Shown: positions 54,019-63,747 of the stretch, in pieces
Numbering within the stretch: position 1 is the stretch's first letter
Layout: each line of letters opens with the position of its first letter
Assembly (NCBI GenBank): GCA_943736015.1
Contig: OX031062.1
Coordinates: 32,089,462 to 32,153,461, forward strand
Reading direction: 5' to 3'
Length of the DNA: 64,000 nucleotides
From: Tridacna crocea
Lineage: Eukaryota; Mollusca; Bivalvia; Cardiida; Cardiidae
Program-made: the position numbers and the translations under genes
Notes under the pieces: generated by a model
The model's database searches: none
Told to the model about the DNA's origin: nothing
Seen by the model: the letters and a program-made list of their open reading frames with translations, nothing else

Positions 54019-54150
54019 AGCCATGCCCTGTTAAAAAGGGGGCGTATCGATTCAGGTCAGCCTGTCCAGTCCGGGTAGGCTGATCTGGACCGAAACATTT
54101 TGTTATCAGTGTATTTTCTGCATGTCAAAGGACCTGGCGTTATTCATGCT
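54019..54150 (+). mobile_element. Family F element
   Basis: GCCATGCCCTGTTAAAAAGGG, GGTCAGCCTGTCCAGTCCGG, GGCTGATCTGGACCGAAAC, CATGTCAAAGGACCTGG. Abuts G4. Confidence 0.7.
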
Positions 54151-54151
54151 T

Positions 54152-54597
54152 TAGCCTGGCATTCAGGCCCTGCATTTAACTCTTTACCACACGACAAAAT
54201 TTTAGACTGGTTCAAATTGAAAGCATTTGTAGACAACAGAATAGAAGTGACTGAAAATTTGAAATTTGCTTTGTGAAGGGTAGAAAACATTGTGGGAAAA
54301 GAAGAAAATGCTGGTTACCAGCATTTTCTTCTTTTCCTACAGTGTTTTCAAGAGGCTTCTTACTCAGGGGCGTCAAAAGTAGGGATTGTGTGGTAATGGG
54401 TTAAGTCATTCTAATAATCAAGGTACACAACTGCAGCAAAGTCATAGAAATATGTGTTATTATTTGCCCTTCATTTGGAATACACGTTATATCAGACATT
54501 CAGAACATTGAGAACACAGACTTTTTATTCTTGCAGTTTTACTTGATGATTTTTGTTTTAATGAAAAGACTCTACTTAACGGACTGACACCAGTCTA
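54152..54597 (+). mobile_element. Family G copy G4, carrying a family A insertion
   Basis: TAGCCTGGCATTCAGGCC up to the TTAA, then, after the A element, AAGTCATTCTAATAATCAAGG to GACACCAGTCTA. Complete on both sides. Confidence 0.8.
54176..54404 (+). mobile_element. Family A hairpin element, inserted in G4
   Basis: 229 bp, TTAACTCTTTACCACACGAC to TAATGGGTTAA. The stem uses AAAAGAAGAAAATGC paired with GCATTTTCTTCTTTT, a compensated G-to-A pair relative to the usual AAAAGGAG. Confidence 0.9.
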
Positions 54598-54631
54598 CTT
54601 ATGCTTCAGTAGCTTGTTATACAAAACGGAT

Positions 54632-54840
54632 TTAACCCATTACCACACAATCCCTACTTTTCACCACCCTGAGAGAAAAGCCTGTTGAAAACATTGTTGG
54701 AAAAGGAGAACCAGCATTTTCTCATTTTTCCATAATGTTTTCTACTCTTTACAAAAATCAGTTTCAAATTTTCAGTCCCTTCTTTCTTGTCGATTGCAAA
54801 TGTTTTCGATTTGTATAAAAATGTAATGACTTTCTTTGTA
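54632..54840 (-). mobile_element. Family A element with left-arm deletion
   Basis: GTTGGAAAAGGAGAA joins CCAGCATTTTCTCATTTTTCC, so the tip of the left arm is gone; the far end is decayed. Confidence 0.7.
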
Positions 54841-55650
54841 TCATGCACCACAGAGATCTTGGTCAACACGCTCCGCGAACCAAATATATTTCGATAAATC
54901 TATGCCAATGACGTTCTTGCAGCAGAAGTTCTGGTCTGAATATCACCCTAACCCATTCGATTGAATAAGAAGGTAAAGAAAATTAACCGATAGGAAAAGG
55001 GTACTTTTTGCGGATATATCAAGTCCCCATTTCGTAGAGCATGGCTAAAATTTATTTAAACCTTTCCTGACGGTTAACCATATAATTATAATCGAAGCAA
55101 GTTTGAAGTCGACACCAATACCATATAGCTCAAATTGTTTCCATGAAAAAGATACCGATAAGACCTCTAGTTCTCACAGAATAATAGAAAGGAATAATTC
55201 TTTACTTCAGGTAGAAAAAAAAAAGAAAATAATTATGCTATTTACAAAAAGACAAAGAGAAATGTACGGTGCGGTTTTCGTTTTTTTCTTTTGCTCTGTA
55301 GATCTATATACTATATAGGCACTTTAAAGATTACCTCGCACACCAATATCTCTTTGGGAAAAGAACTATACAAGCAAGTGAAAGTTGAACACTATACGTC
55401 TAATCCGCAGAACATTTGGGTTTGTTATTTCTCCTATGTTCGTATTGACTATAATTATGTTTATTTACAAATGCATAAAACGAGAGGTCAGCTAGATCGG
55501 TTTTTGTTTGAAATTCCGGGAATTCTGGAATTAGTGAGAGAAAGGCGAATCAAGTGCGCCCTTTTCATTGCTGTGTTTGATTCCACCCGTCAGTTTTGTT
55601 TAACACGTTATTGAAGTCAGGAGAGTCCTTGAAACGTTTTGCTGCAGACC
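54841..55650 (+). other. Upstream sequence with an orphan open frame (55291-55614)
   Basis: The 107-codon open frame has a normal-looking composition (NIWVCYFSYVRIDYNYVYLQ in its middle) but I recognise no domain, and no good splice sites bracket it. Could be chance or an unknown lineage-specific exon. Confidence 0.25.
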
Positions 55651-55652
55651 AG

Positions 55653-55726
55653 CGTTGAAAACATTGTTGCAAAAGGAGAGTCTGCTCTTCAGAGCAAACT
55701 TTTCTTTAGCAACAATGTTTTCATTT
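55653..55726. mobile_element. Family A-like hairpin with different tip
   Basis: GAAAACATTGTTGCAAAAGGAG and TTTAGCAACAATGTTTTC pair; the tip is CTGCTCTTCAGAGCA. Recognisable A flanks are missing. Confidence 0.6.
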
Positions 55727-56765
55727 CTTTCATGTAATTAAACCTTCATTTATATCTCTCTTTTTCATTTCAAAACGAAATTCTTAAGGCAGCCTGCCTC
55801 ACATTTGTTTTAACAGGAGGGTAACGAGTCTGTGTTAATACTGTTTACAATCTCCTTGCCAGAAACACTTAAGCTGAACCTTTTATCCGGTGTTTGTCTT
55901 AACCCTGTACTCATGTCTCTCTTGAAATAAATAATAAATACCCTAAGTCCCCTGAGAGAGGGATAAATAAATCCTGTCGTGATGGCTTTCATTAATCTAC
56001 AAGAAGAAACTTGATATAAGATCGACAATGCTTTTTGTCATTCTATATCAAAAGGTTGATCACTAAACAAATATATATTTTTTAATCATGAAGGACATTT
56101 CATTATATCTATACCCAAAGCTTCAACCACTAAAAGCCGGTTGAGCATATTTGCATACGGTAAAATATGCATAAAGGGACGTAACTGCATGATACACAAC
56201 AAGGTCATTTAATTGGTTTTCAACTTCTTTTGAACGTTTTAACATATCTTCTGCAGGATAAGGGTTAATTGACTTGTCGCGTGCAAATGTTCTTAAAATG
56301 GCCTTTTTCCTTTTAATTTGCTGATATCAGCCAGTGTGTATGTATGCGTGTGGGGTGGGGGAGAGAGGTGAGGGGTAAAATAGATGCACTCTATGCAATG
56401 TTATGTAACGATTTGCCCTTTTTGTCAGATGATATAATTTTACAAGCGTCGAAGTGCAAAAGGTTTTAGTTGAAAATGATCGTCTACCTCCCCACACGAA
56501 ATATACTGAACGGCCCCCGTGGTACCAGTTTGTGAGCACTGTACAGAGAAATAATAAAGCAACATCGTGGATTCTTTCAAATATCACTACATAACTCATT
56601 GATTGTACCTCTTGAAACCAATTTGTAGAAACTATAAAAGCAATGGTTTGTGAAAACTGGTGGGAGTGGGGGGTGGGGGCAGGGTTTATGCATGTCATTG
56701 ATGCATGTAAATAAGCAAGTCATTACATAACCATTGATACATAGAAAACATTTTGTTTGAAAAAT
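55727..56765. other. Upstream sequence without recognisable feature
   Basis: No family member noticed; a GTGGGGTGGGGGAG-rich patch at 56348-56375 and another near 56660. Confidence 0.3.
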
Positions 56766-56769
56766 AAAC

Positions 56770-56900
56770 CGAGTCACGAGGTAGACTGGTCCTTTGACAT
56801 GCAGAAAAATGTTTAACAACAAAAATTAGCCTGCTGGAATACGCAGGCCGATCTTAGTCACAAGTTTTTGCTCATGCAAAAAGTCTGAAACCGCATCTAA
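56770..56900 (-). mobile_element. Family F element, diverged
   Basis: GTCACGAGGTAGACTGGTCC and TAGCCTGCTGGAATACGCAGG. Confidence 0.6.
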
Positions 56901-56915
56901 AGTTACCTTAGCATT

Positions 56916-57138
56916 GTTACCCTTGTCCTGCCAAATACTAGTAACTTTAAGGAAACTCTGAAAGTTAATGGTAAAAAATCGAATTACTCTTCTACCGATT
57001 TTTTTTTTTTTTTGAAAAAACATCTCAAAAGCTGACAGTGTAGATTCAAGATCAGACTGCACGGAACGTGCAGTCTGATCTTGATCTACACTGTCAGTAA
57101 AGGAACAGTGACTCGGGGCTTAGCAGGCTCAGAGTAAA
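56916..57138 (+). mobile_element. Family D hairpin element, near full length
   Basis: TTACCCTTGTCCTGCCAAATAC to GCTTAGCAGGCTCAGAGTAA. The stem CTGACAGTGTAGATTCAAGATC pairs with ATCTTGATCTACACTGTCAG, one bulged base. Confidence 0.8.
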
Positions 57139-57540
57139 CTCACAAAAATATGTTGGAATTGATATTAAATCGTTCTTATTAGATCCGCCAGATAGAAACA
57201 GTACGTTACTTGTTATAAGCTGGCTTGACGAGGTTATTATTTTTTTTTACTGTAATATGGAATTGTGAATGAATTAGGAAAGAAAATCACGAATTACACA
57301 AAGAAAATTCGCATGAGGAAAGAAAAATATTGTTTTCAACATGGAAATGACAACCATTAATGTAAGGTTACAGATATGTAGATTCTTTCGTGTTAACCGT
57401 TCATCCAACTCCAAATATCTTTATTTAGATAGGTCTAGTCTTGTTTTTTTTTATGGCACTGTTTTTGTCTAATAAAGATATTCGTTTACAGATATTTTAA
57501 CTATATTAGAAGAATACAGACTGTTTTATCTTTGTGGAGG
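57139..57540. other. Upstream sequence without recognisable feature
   Basis: No family member noticed. Confidence 0.3.
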
Positions 57541-57543
57541 CAT

Positions 57544-57756
57544 TTATTGGTGGTTTGTTTCAGTGGAGTCAAATAAACACAGTTTACATCCCTGCAAAAC
57601 GTAATAAACTATTGATAGACCATTCACTGTCTCAAAGAGTCTGGCCAATTCAATGCCAGTAAGATTGCCTGAAGGCAGCTTGTGCCACTTTGATAGACAC
57701 TTTTCTCCAAGTTCATACCTAACAGAACCTACGATCTGAATTTGAAATACGTCCAC
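57544..57756 (-). other. Orphan minus-strand open frame, possible terminal exon
   Basis: 70 codons (containing GIELARLFETVNGLS), ending in a stop that overlaps AATAAA. A TTTCAAATTCAG acceptor-like site lies just inside the frame at about 57739. No domain recognised; an in-frame stop lies seven codons before the ATG. It may be the last exon of an unseen gene, a transposon fragment, or chance. Confidence 0.25.
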
Positions 57757-57779
57757 ATGGGTGTTGTGTTATAGGCCTA

Positions 57780-58528
57780 CTCGTACCGATAAAACATAGG
57801 AACTGAAAAATTCTCTTTACAACAGAAATTCCCATACCAAATACATGTAGATAAATTTAAGGTAAATGCTCTCGACGCAAAAAGTTTTAGTGGTCATTAT
57901 TATACTGAAAAGAAATTTCTCGTGATCTGGTTGGATTGTATGCCGCAAGCATGTATATCATGTGTACTGGCAAAACCTACGTAAAAGCAGTTTCCCTTTC
58001 GGAAGCCCCGTATACATGACTACACTTTCAAAACAACATCTAAAATGGCGGCATCGATCGACTGATAGCCCACAAGACATAGACGTAGCCTGCACCATAT
58101 CATTTCTAGTTTCCCTTCATGGTTGTCATTATATCGGAAAGAATTTTTGCATGTATTGTCGATTTGAATTGTCGAAACTCGTATACCTTGTGCAGAACGT
58201 TAAAAGGATTTATAACCTAGCTTATTTGAGGTCTAATGGTCGTTTACTTTAGGGAACAACTCATTAAAATTCATAGTGACTGACTTAAGTTATTTAAATC
58301 CATGTTTGAATAAAAATACGACGAATGTCTTTGGCAGTTAGATCATCAAGTTTATGCAACAAACAGTTTTTTCAGCTAGTGACGTCACTACCCAGTAACA
58401 TCACTTTTCATTGAATTGGGGCACTCAGAAGGAAAACTCTATTCATCAGCGTACTCAATTTTTGAGGCCATTAAAAGGTGAATTTAGCATTATAATAAAT
58501 CATACTCCATTATATAAGTTTTAATAAT
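57780..58528. other. Upstream sequence; family O flank near 57995-58035
   Basis: CCCTTTCGGAAGCCCCGTATA matches the left flank of O1. A TGACGTCAC site lies at 58380-58388. Remainder unassigned. Confidence 0.35.
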
Positions 58529-58529
58529 A

Positions 58530-58620
58530 GAAAACTTGGCAGTATAATAAATTCGTTCTACGGTAAGGTGGTAGGAAACTTGTTCACGGCTGCGGCGAAT
58601 AATGTCTCCACCGCCTACGA
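58530..58620 (+). repeat. Family O, copy O3, partial
   Basis: GCAGTATAATAAATTCGTTCTACGGTAAGG and GAAACTTGTTCACGGCTG match one arm of O1. Confidence 0.55.
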
Positions 58621-58718
58621 AACATTTCTGAAGGTAAAAAAACCTGTGAAAACGCAAAAGCAGGATATAGTAATAAAGAGCAATACACCAGTTGAAAAGG
58701 GCCTTATTGCATCTCCGT

Positions 58719-58912
58719 TATAACTCATTACCAAACGACAAAATTTTAGATTTGTGCAAATTGAAAGCACTTGCAGACGACAAAATAAATGTGGCTCAAA
58801 CATTGAAATTTGTTTTTAGAAGGGTAGAAAATATAGTGGGAAAAGGAGAAAATGCTGGTTACCAGCATTTTATCCTTTTTCCCACAATGTTTTCGAGAGG
58901 CTTCTTTACACC
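58719..58912 (+). mobile_element. Family A hairpin element, right end cut
   Basis: TAACTCATTACCAAACGAC start and good hairpin; the sequence leaves A after GAGAGGCTTCTTT. Confidence 0.8.
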
Positions 58913-58999
58913 AATTGAAAAACAAGTTCTTACAACTTATACCTCTCTCGATTCTTCTTCTTGGGAACTACACCAGTACTCGCGCCGAATGTGTGGGCT

Positions 59000-59100
59000 A
59001 TGAAAAATCCCGAAGTTGACACCCGCTCCCTGGTATCGAACTCGGGACTTTTAGGTTATGAGACCGACGCTCTACCTCACGACCACTGACACCACACAAT
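59000..59100 (-). repeat. SINE head, minus strand
   Basis: The minus strand gives GTCGTGAGGTAGAGCGTCGG (A-box-like) and AAGTCCCGAGTTCGATACCA (B-box-like GAGTTCGATACC). Confidence 0.55.
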
Positions 59101-59238
59101 CAAAATTTCATAAAATGGCTCGGTTATAGTAATATAATAATACTCATTCTTGATAGTAGCACATTTTGTAAAATAATATTAAATAGCGGAAATAGCTGGT
59201 TTTTTTTTTACGGGTCCATTACGTTAAGTCTCCTTTTC

Positions 59239-59774
59239 AGGCGCAGGACATTTGAGCGAAATTGAAAATTTTTGTAGTGGACATTTGAGCGACAGCTTTG
59301 GTGGTCATTTGAGCGACGGATTTTAACGTCAACCTGTTTTTGCAGGTGGACATTTGAGCGAACGATTTTCACTGGTTAAAAGATGTATTTCAAAGGGATG
59401 TAAAGCAAGAATATGCACTGATTTTTCTGCAAGTATGATCTTACAACAAAAAAATTCACATGATCATGAAACAGACGATAAACAAATCGAGAGGTATGTA
59501 CTCCGAGTTAGCGCCAAATGTAAAAAAAAATTATCCTGCTCAGACTTTGTCTGGCTGACGGAAGAGGTACAAATCCAATAAATTTGTCCGAGAATCTCTT
59601 AAAGAAAAAGCTCAAATGGGGTAAAAACCTGTCGCTCAAATGTCCACCCCGAATTTGAAATGTCGCTCAAATGGGTTAAAAATTTGTCGCACAAATGTAC
59701 ACTATTTTGTCGCTCTAACGTACTATTTTTTTCGCTCATTTGTCCTGCGGGTTCGCTCAAATGTCCAACGCCGT
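59239..59774 (+). mobile_element. R: transposon remnant with repeated GGACATTTGAGCG ends
   Basis: GGACATTTGAGCGA occurs repeatedly at the left and its complement CGCTCAAATGTCC repeatedly at the right, including an outer 21-bp inverted repeat pair (GGCGCAGGACATTTGAGCGA). Between them lies a FLYWCH-type coding fragment. Multiple subterminal motif copies and this zinc finger suggest a Mutator-like (MULE) element, by inference. Confidence 0.65.
59354..59581 (+). pseudogene. FLYWCH-type zinc-finger fragment
   Basis: 75 codons. SKGCKARICTDFSASMI followed by HDHETD fits the Cys-Cys...His-x-His zinc-finger of the FLYWCH family, with the usual basic GCKARI.TD core. Such domains often sit N-terminal of MULE transposases in animals. 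No transposase core follows, so the protein is a fragment. The open frame is intact over this short length, which may mean recent decay or chance. Confidence 0.55.
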
Positions 59775-60017
59775 CCTTGTCTATGTATATGTATACGTAA
59801 TAAAGTATGCCTATGTCTATGTCTATTTCGAAAATTAATCAGCGCAATAATAATTGTATCAAACTGCACATGGGCAATGAAACTGATTAATACAGTACTC
59901 TTTAACGGGTTTCCTTTCTTTTCCCCCAGATTTCTTCAAGACCTCTTTGTAAAAACGCGGAATACTGGGAAAAATGGTAGTAATTAACGTTACCTCATTT
60001 AATCGCAGTTTTGTTTT

Positions 60018-60033
60018 CTTTTTGACAATTTAT

Positions 60034-60073
<40 letters not shown>

Positions 60074-60165
60074 TTTCACTTGTACATAATAATGTACATC
60101 ATGTTACAAAAAGTTACATGAACAAATCAGCAATAGTCACAGTGACATCTTTTTGACAATTTATG
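60018..60165 (-). mobile_element. LINE 3' fragment with (TATC)n tail and 17-bp duplication
   Basis: The 17-bp sequence CTTTTTGACAATTTATG occurs at 60018-60034 and 60149-60165. Between them, on the minus strand, are about 75 bp of retrotransposon 3' end followed by a (TATC)n tail (about 9 units). Confidence 0.85.
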
Positions 60166-60171
60166 CACGTA

Positions 60172-60406
60172 TTAACTCTTTGGCAAACGGGAAAAAAATT
60201 GTACTGGCCTCAACAGGGAGTATTTGCAGACGGCAATTTAAACGAAGTTCAAATGAACAGAATTTGTCTTTGATAGAGAAGAAAACATTGCTGGAAAAGG
60301 AGAAAATGCTGCATGGTTACCAGCATTTTCTCCTTTTCCAACAATGTTTTCAAAATTCCTTTTTGTCAGGGTCGTCAAAACTCGGGAGTGCATGGTCAAA
60401 GGTTAA
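60172..60406 (+). mobile_element. Family A hairpin element
   Basis: TTAACTCTTTGGCAAAC to GGTCAAAGGTTAA. The hairpin tip carries an extra CAT (GCTGCATGGTTACC); stem has CATTGCTGGAAAAGG against CCTTTTCCAACAATG. Confidence 0.82.
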
Positions 60407-60488
60407 ACCTAAGTGTAGATTATTTGTATTTTACATAAGTATTTTCAAAGTCGTCTGCTAAAATTTTGGTACATGAGGTACGGAATAC

Positions 60489-60668
60489 ACACTTTACCAT
60501 ACGACAATATTTTGAGACTATTGACCAAATTGAGAGCATTTGCAGACGAAAAATAGATAAAGTCCTAAGATGAAGAGATTTGCCTCAGACAAGGTAGAAA
60601 ACATTGTAAGAAAAAGGGAAATGTTGGTTACCAGCATTTTCTCTTGTTCAGACCATGTTTTTTACTGG
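60489..60668 (+). mobile_element. Family A element, diverged
   Basis: CTTTACCATACGACAATATTTTG start and a worn hairpin (AAAAAGGGAAATGTTGG). Confidence 0.65.
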
Positions 60669-60877
60669 CTTTTTTCCTCTCATGGATTCGCTAAAACATA
60701 AAACAGTGGTAACGGAATAATATGCAAGAACCACAGCAATAATAATTGGCGATCGCCCACACAATAGCAAAAAAATGCCGCAAAATAAACTGCAAAACGG
60801 CAGGTGGAATTGCCGTAACCTTTTGTTATTTGTATTTTCAGATCTATAGATGACCTTTTCACTCTAAGTGCACAACG

Positions 60878-61086
60878 TAACCCATAGGGAGCCAGCGCAA
60901 CTCTCTGACTTTTTGCGGACAGTGTAGATCAAGATCAGACTGCACAGAACGTGCAGTCTGATCTTTGATCTGCACCGTCCGATAAGGACGGATGCCTTCC
61001 CCAAAAGAATACCTGACATAGCAAATTTTGGAATTGTACAACTTGCTTGAAAGTTCATTTCGCATATTTGGCAGGAGAAGAGTTAA
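60878..61086 (-). mobile_element. Family D hairpin element, near full length
   Basis: GGAGCCAGCGCAACTCTCTGAC left, hairpin GGACAGTGTAGATCAAGATC nearly perfect, right end GGCAGGAGAAGAGTTAA. Confidence 0.8.
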
Positions 61087-61137
61087 TAGTTTCCCAGAAA
61101 AGGTCAAAGACTAATTAGATAAATGTACAGGTAGGAA

Positions 61138-61180
61138 TTCCCCTCCCCCCTCCCCCTACAACCCCCCCGCCCCCTCAAAC
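61138..61180 (+). repeat. C-rich low-complexity tract
   Basis: Runs of 5-7 C interrupted by T and A. Confidence 0.8.
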
Positions 61181-61206
61181 CGAGGACTTTTGTTGCATTG
61201 TTGATA

Positions 61207-61440
61207 TCAACCTTTAGTGAGTCGAGGCCTGAGTGGCTCGGTGGTGAGCGTACAGGATTCGTAACTCGGGGGTTTTGGGTTTTATACTCACTCCGGGTAC
61301 TGACTCTATATAGATTGGATAAGATACCTCAGAACCCCGATATAGTACTGGTGACACACATAACCGTTAAAGTGTTGCCGCCATGTTACTGAACTAATGT
61401 TGAAAGCGGACTAAAACCATCCAGTCACTTAATCTTACTT
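61207..61440 (+). repeat. tRNA-headed SINE
   Basis: CCTGAGTGGCTCGGTGGTGAGCG (A-box region), a weak B box (GGGTTTTATACTC) and tail GCCATGTTACTGAACTAATGTTG..GCGGACTAAAACC. Confidence 0.65.
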
Positions 61441-61973
61441 ATTTGGATTATACCAACCAATGACAGTTACATGCACTTTTCCTACGTTCTTGAGGCCGGG
61501 TTCAAACTCGGTTCAAACTCATATTAAATTATGTTATTTCAGAAGGTATAGAGTGAAACCAATCCGCCCGTAAAAAGGAGCCTTTTTGGACTTATTTGCT
61601 GTAAATCAAAATTTCGTCTAAAATCTGATAAATACTACAATACATTTATTTCTATATGCAGGCGTAACAAGAAATATCTTTATAATAATGATAAAAGAAT
61701 GTAAACGCCAAAATAAAGCTGAACAGTTACAGTGTGAATAATCAAAGCGCTGACGCACTGAAGGCAGCAGATTTGTTTTCTGGCTCCGAATATATGCTAC
61801 TAATTGTTGTGATCTATGATTTTTTTCCCCTAAACTAATATAAATCAAAACGGGGAGTTCTCCAAAGAGTTCTTGCCCTTAATATTAGGGTATGAGTTTA
61901 CCGGGGGCCATGTTATTATATTTATGTGCCAGATGGTGGAAAGGTATTAAACTCAGCACGGTTTTTGTTTTAT
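61441..61973. other. Upstream sequence without recognisable feature
   Basis: No family member or exon noticed. Confidence 0.3.
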
Positions 61974-62127
61974 TCAACTCTTTCCAAACGTCAAAATTTT
62001 AGACTTGTCAAAATTGAAAGCATTTGCAGACAATAAATAAACAAAATAATAATAGCGTTACTCAAAAACTGAAGTTTAATTTTGATGGGATAGAAAACAT
62101 AGTGGGAAAAGGAGAAAATGCTGGTGT
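61974..62127 (+). mobile_element. Family A element, right half missing
   Basis: TTCAACTCTTTCCAAACGTC to AGGAGAAAATGCTGGTG, ending at the hairpin tip where a family L copy begins. Confidence 0.7.
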
Positions 62128-62444
62128 CTCAGTCTTTCTTTTTCTTTTTACTTTTCACGACATTTAATTCTTTTTCTTTTTTTTTTTTTCCTTCTTTGAA
62201 TTATCATTTATGATTTAAAACCACTATATTCTCAATTCAAAAAGATATAATAATTACCTCCCTTTTCAGAAAACTAACAAAAGTATCAAAAAATAATTTC
62301 AAGATACACATAAACAGAATTTCCGATCCATTAGAAATGTGCAAAATATTATTTCTGAATAAATTCTTATTTATCCTTATTTATCAACCAATTAGAATGT
62401 TTGCCCCATGTTCACTGGAAGTGCATTACACAGGTCTTACCTTA
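62128..62444. mobile_element. Family L, left end missing
   Basis: Matches 31060-31322, ending GTGCATTACACAGGTCTTACC followed by TTAA. Confidence 0.75.
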
Positions 62445-62502
62445 ATATGGATAGATAAACGATGTATACTGCTTAAAAAAACTGAAGGAATTTGTCTTCG
62501 AT

Positions 62503-62732
62503 TTAACCCTTTACCTAATATATCAATTTGATGCTCTTCCATTTCAGCAGCAAATAACGATATGATGTCAAAAGTATGGACAAATGAGGCTACAAATATC
62601 TGATTGAGTGGAAAACATTGTGGGAAAAGGAGAAATTGCTCGTAACGAGCAATTTCTCCTTTTCTCACAATGTTTTCAAAGGCTGTCTGTTGTTGATACG
62701 TCAAAATGAGTATCTATGGAGTAAAGGGTTAA
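62503..62732 (+). mobile_element. Family A element, ACTCCATAG subtype
   Basis: Opposite orientation to 39395-39621. Hairpin centre GAAATTGCTCGTAACGAGC fully paired; right end TATGGAGTAAAGGGTTAA. Confidence 0.88.
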
Positions 62733-62825
62733 AACCGGAAATGACATCAGGGCTTCCTTCGATGGCCTCAAAGAATCAAATGCAAATTCCATTTATCGTA
62801 ATCTGTGCCACATTGAGACCATTAT

Positions 62826-63190
62826 CGTTGTCTGGGCATGTCATATTCTTAGAAGATTCGACATGTCTGATATGACGAATCACTTCCCAAAGTGGGGGAG
62901 GGGGGGGAGATTGTAGTAATACGCGCTTTAAAGTAACAATGGAGAAAATGGCTTTTATCAATACGTTTGAGGAGAAATCAGGCCTGTTTTAGCTCCAGAT
63001 TTCTCTAAACTGCTGATCATAGCTGAATGAATCGCACCAGGTAGCGTTTATCGAATAAACGTTAATTTTGGTTGGAAATTCAAAGTAAGGATTGTCGCGT
63101 AGAAAAGTAGTCCGGTTCTGTACCCAGAATGCCCAAATTAGATAGATGTGTAATTGTAGAATGCCATCTAGCGGGAGATAATGGACCATC
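62826..63190 (+). repeat. Family M, copy M4
   Basis: GGGCATGTCATATTCTTAGAAGA to AATGCCATCTAGCGGGAGATAA; most complete right end of the family. Confidence 0.7.
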
Positions 63191-63515
63191 AGAGGCAAAA
63201 TTTGGCATGGCGATACAAGACGAGTTAGTGTCATTTAAAAAAGAAAGACGATGAAATAGGTTGAAAAAAACAAACAACCCTGGCTGAAAACGAGTAGAGA
63301 TGTATTTTTAAAATTCGAATGATGCTTTCAGTTATACTACTCTTTTGACTTATTCCAATATTATATACCACCACCATTTTTAAAAAGTACTGAACGCCCC
63401 CTTTTTTTTTTGTGGGTTAATGTCTTTTTTCCCGCTGATTGTCAGTGCCTACTTTTTTCACAACTTTAAATATGATCAGTATATATTTGAATAAGTTAAT
63501 ATTTGTTTACGTGAA
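63191..63515. other. Upstream sequence without recognisable feature
   Basis: AT-rich, unassigned. Confidence 0.3.
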
Positions 63516-63747
63516 TTAACCCTTTACAACGCTGCAAATCTTTACACATAATCATAATGAGAGCATTTAAAGAACATATTCAGTGAATATCGATGATAAG
63601 GTGGGATTTTTCTCAGAAATGGTAGAAAACATCGTGGGAAAAGGAGAAAATGCTGGTCACCAGCATTTTCTCCTTTTCTCACAATGTTTTCAATAGACGT
63701 CTTCTTTGGGCTTGTTGGAAATTTGGGGTTGTGTGTTAAAATGTTAA
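63516..63747 (+). mobile_element. Family A hairpin element, full length
   Basis: TTAACCCTTTACAACGCTGC to TTAAAATGTTAA. Inner hairpin perfect, centre GCTGGTCACCAGC, a paired change from GGTTACC. Confidence 0.85.

Noticed and set aside
11178-63747. Regular hairpins as CRISPR-like repeats
   Set aside because: Copies are dispersed in both orientations with TTAA ends and no spacer periodicity, in a eukaryotic gene context.
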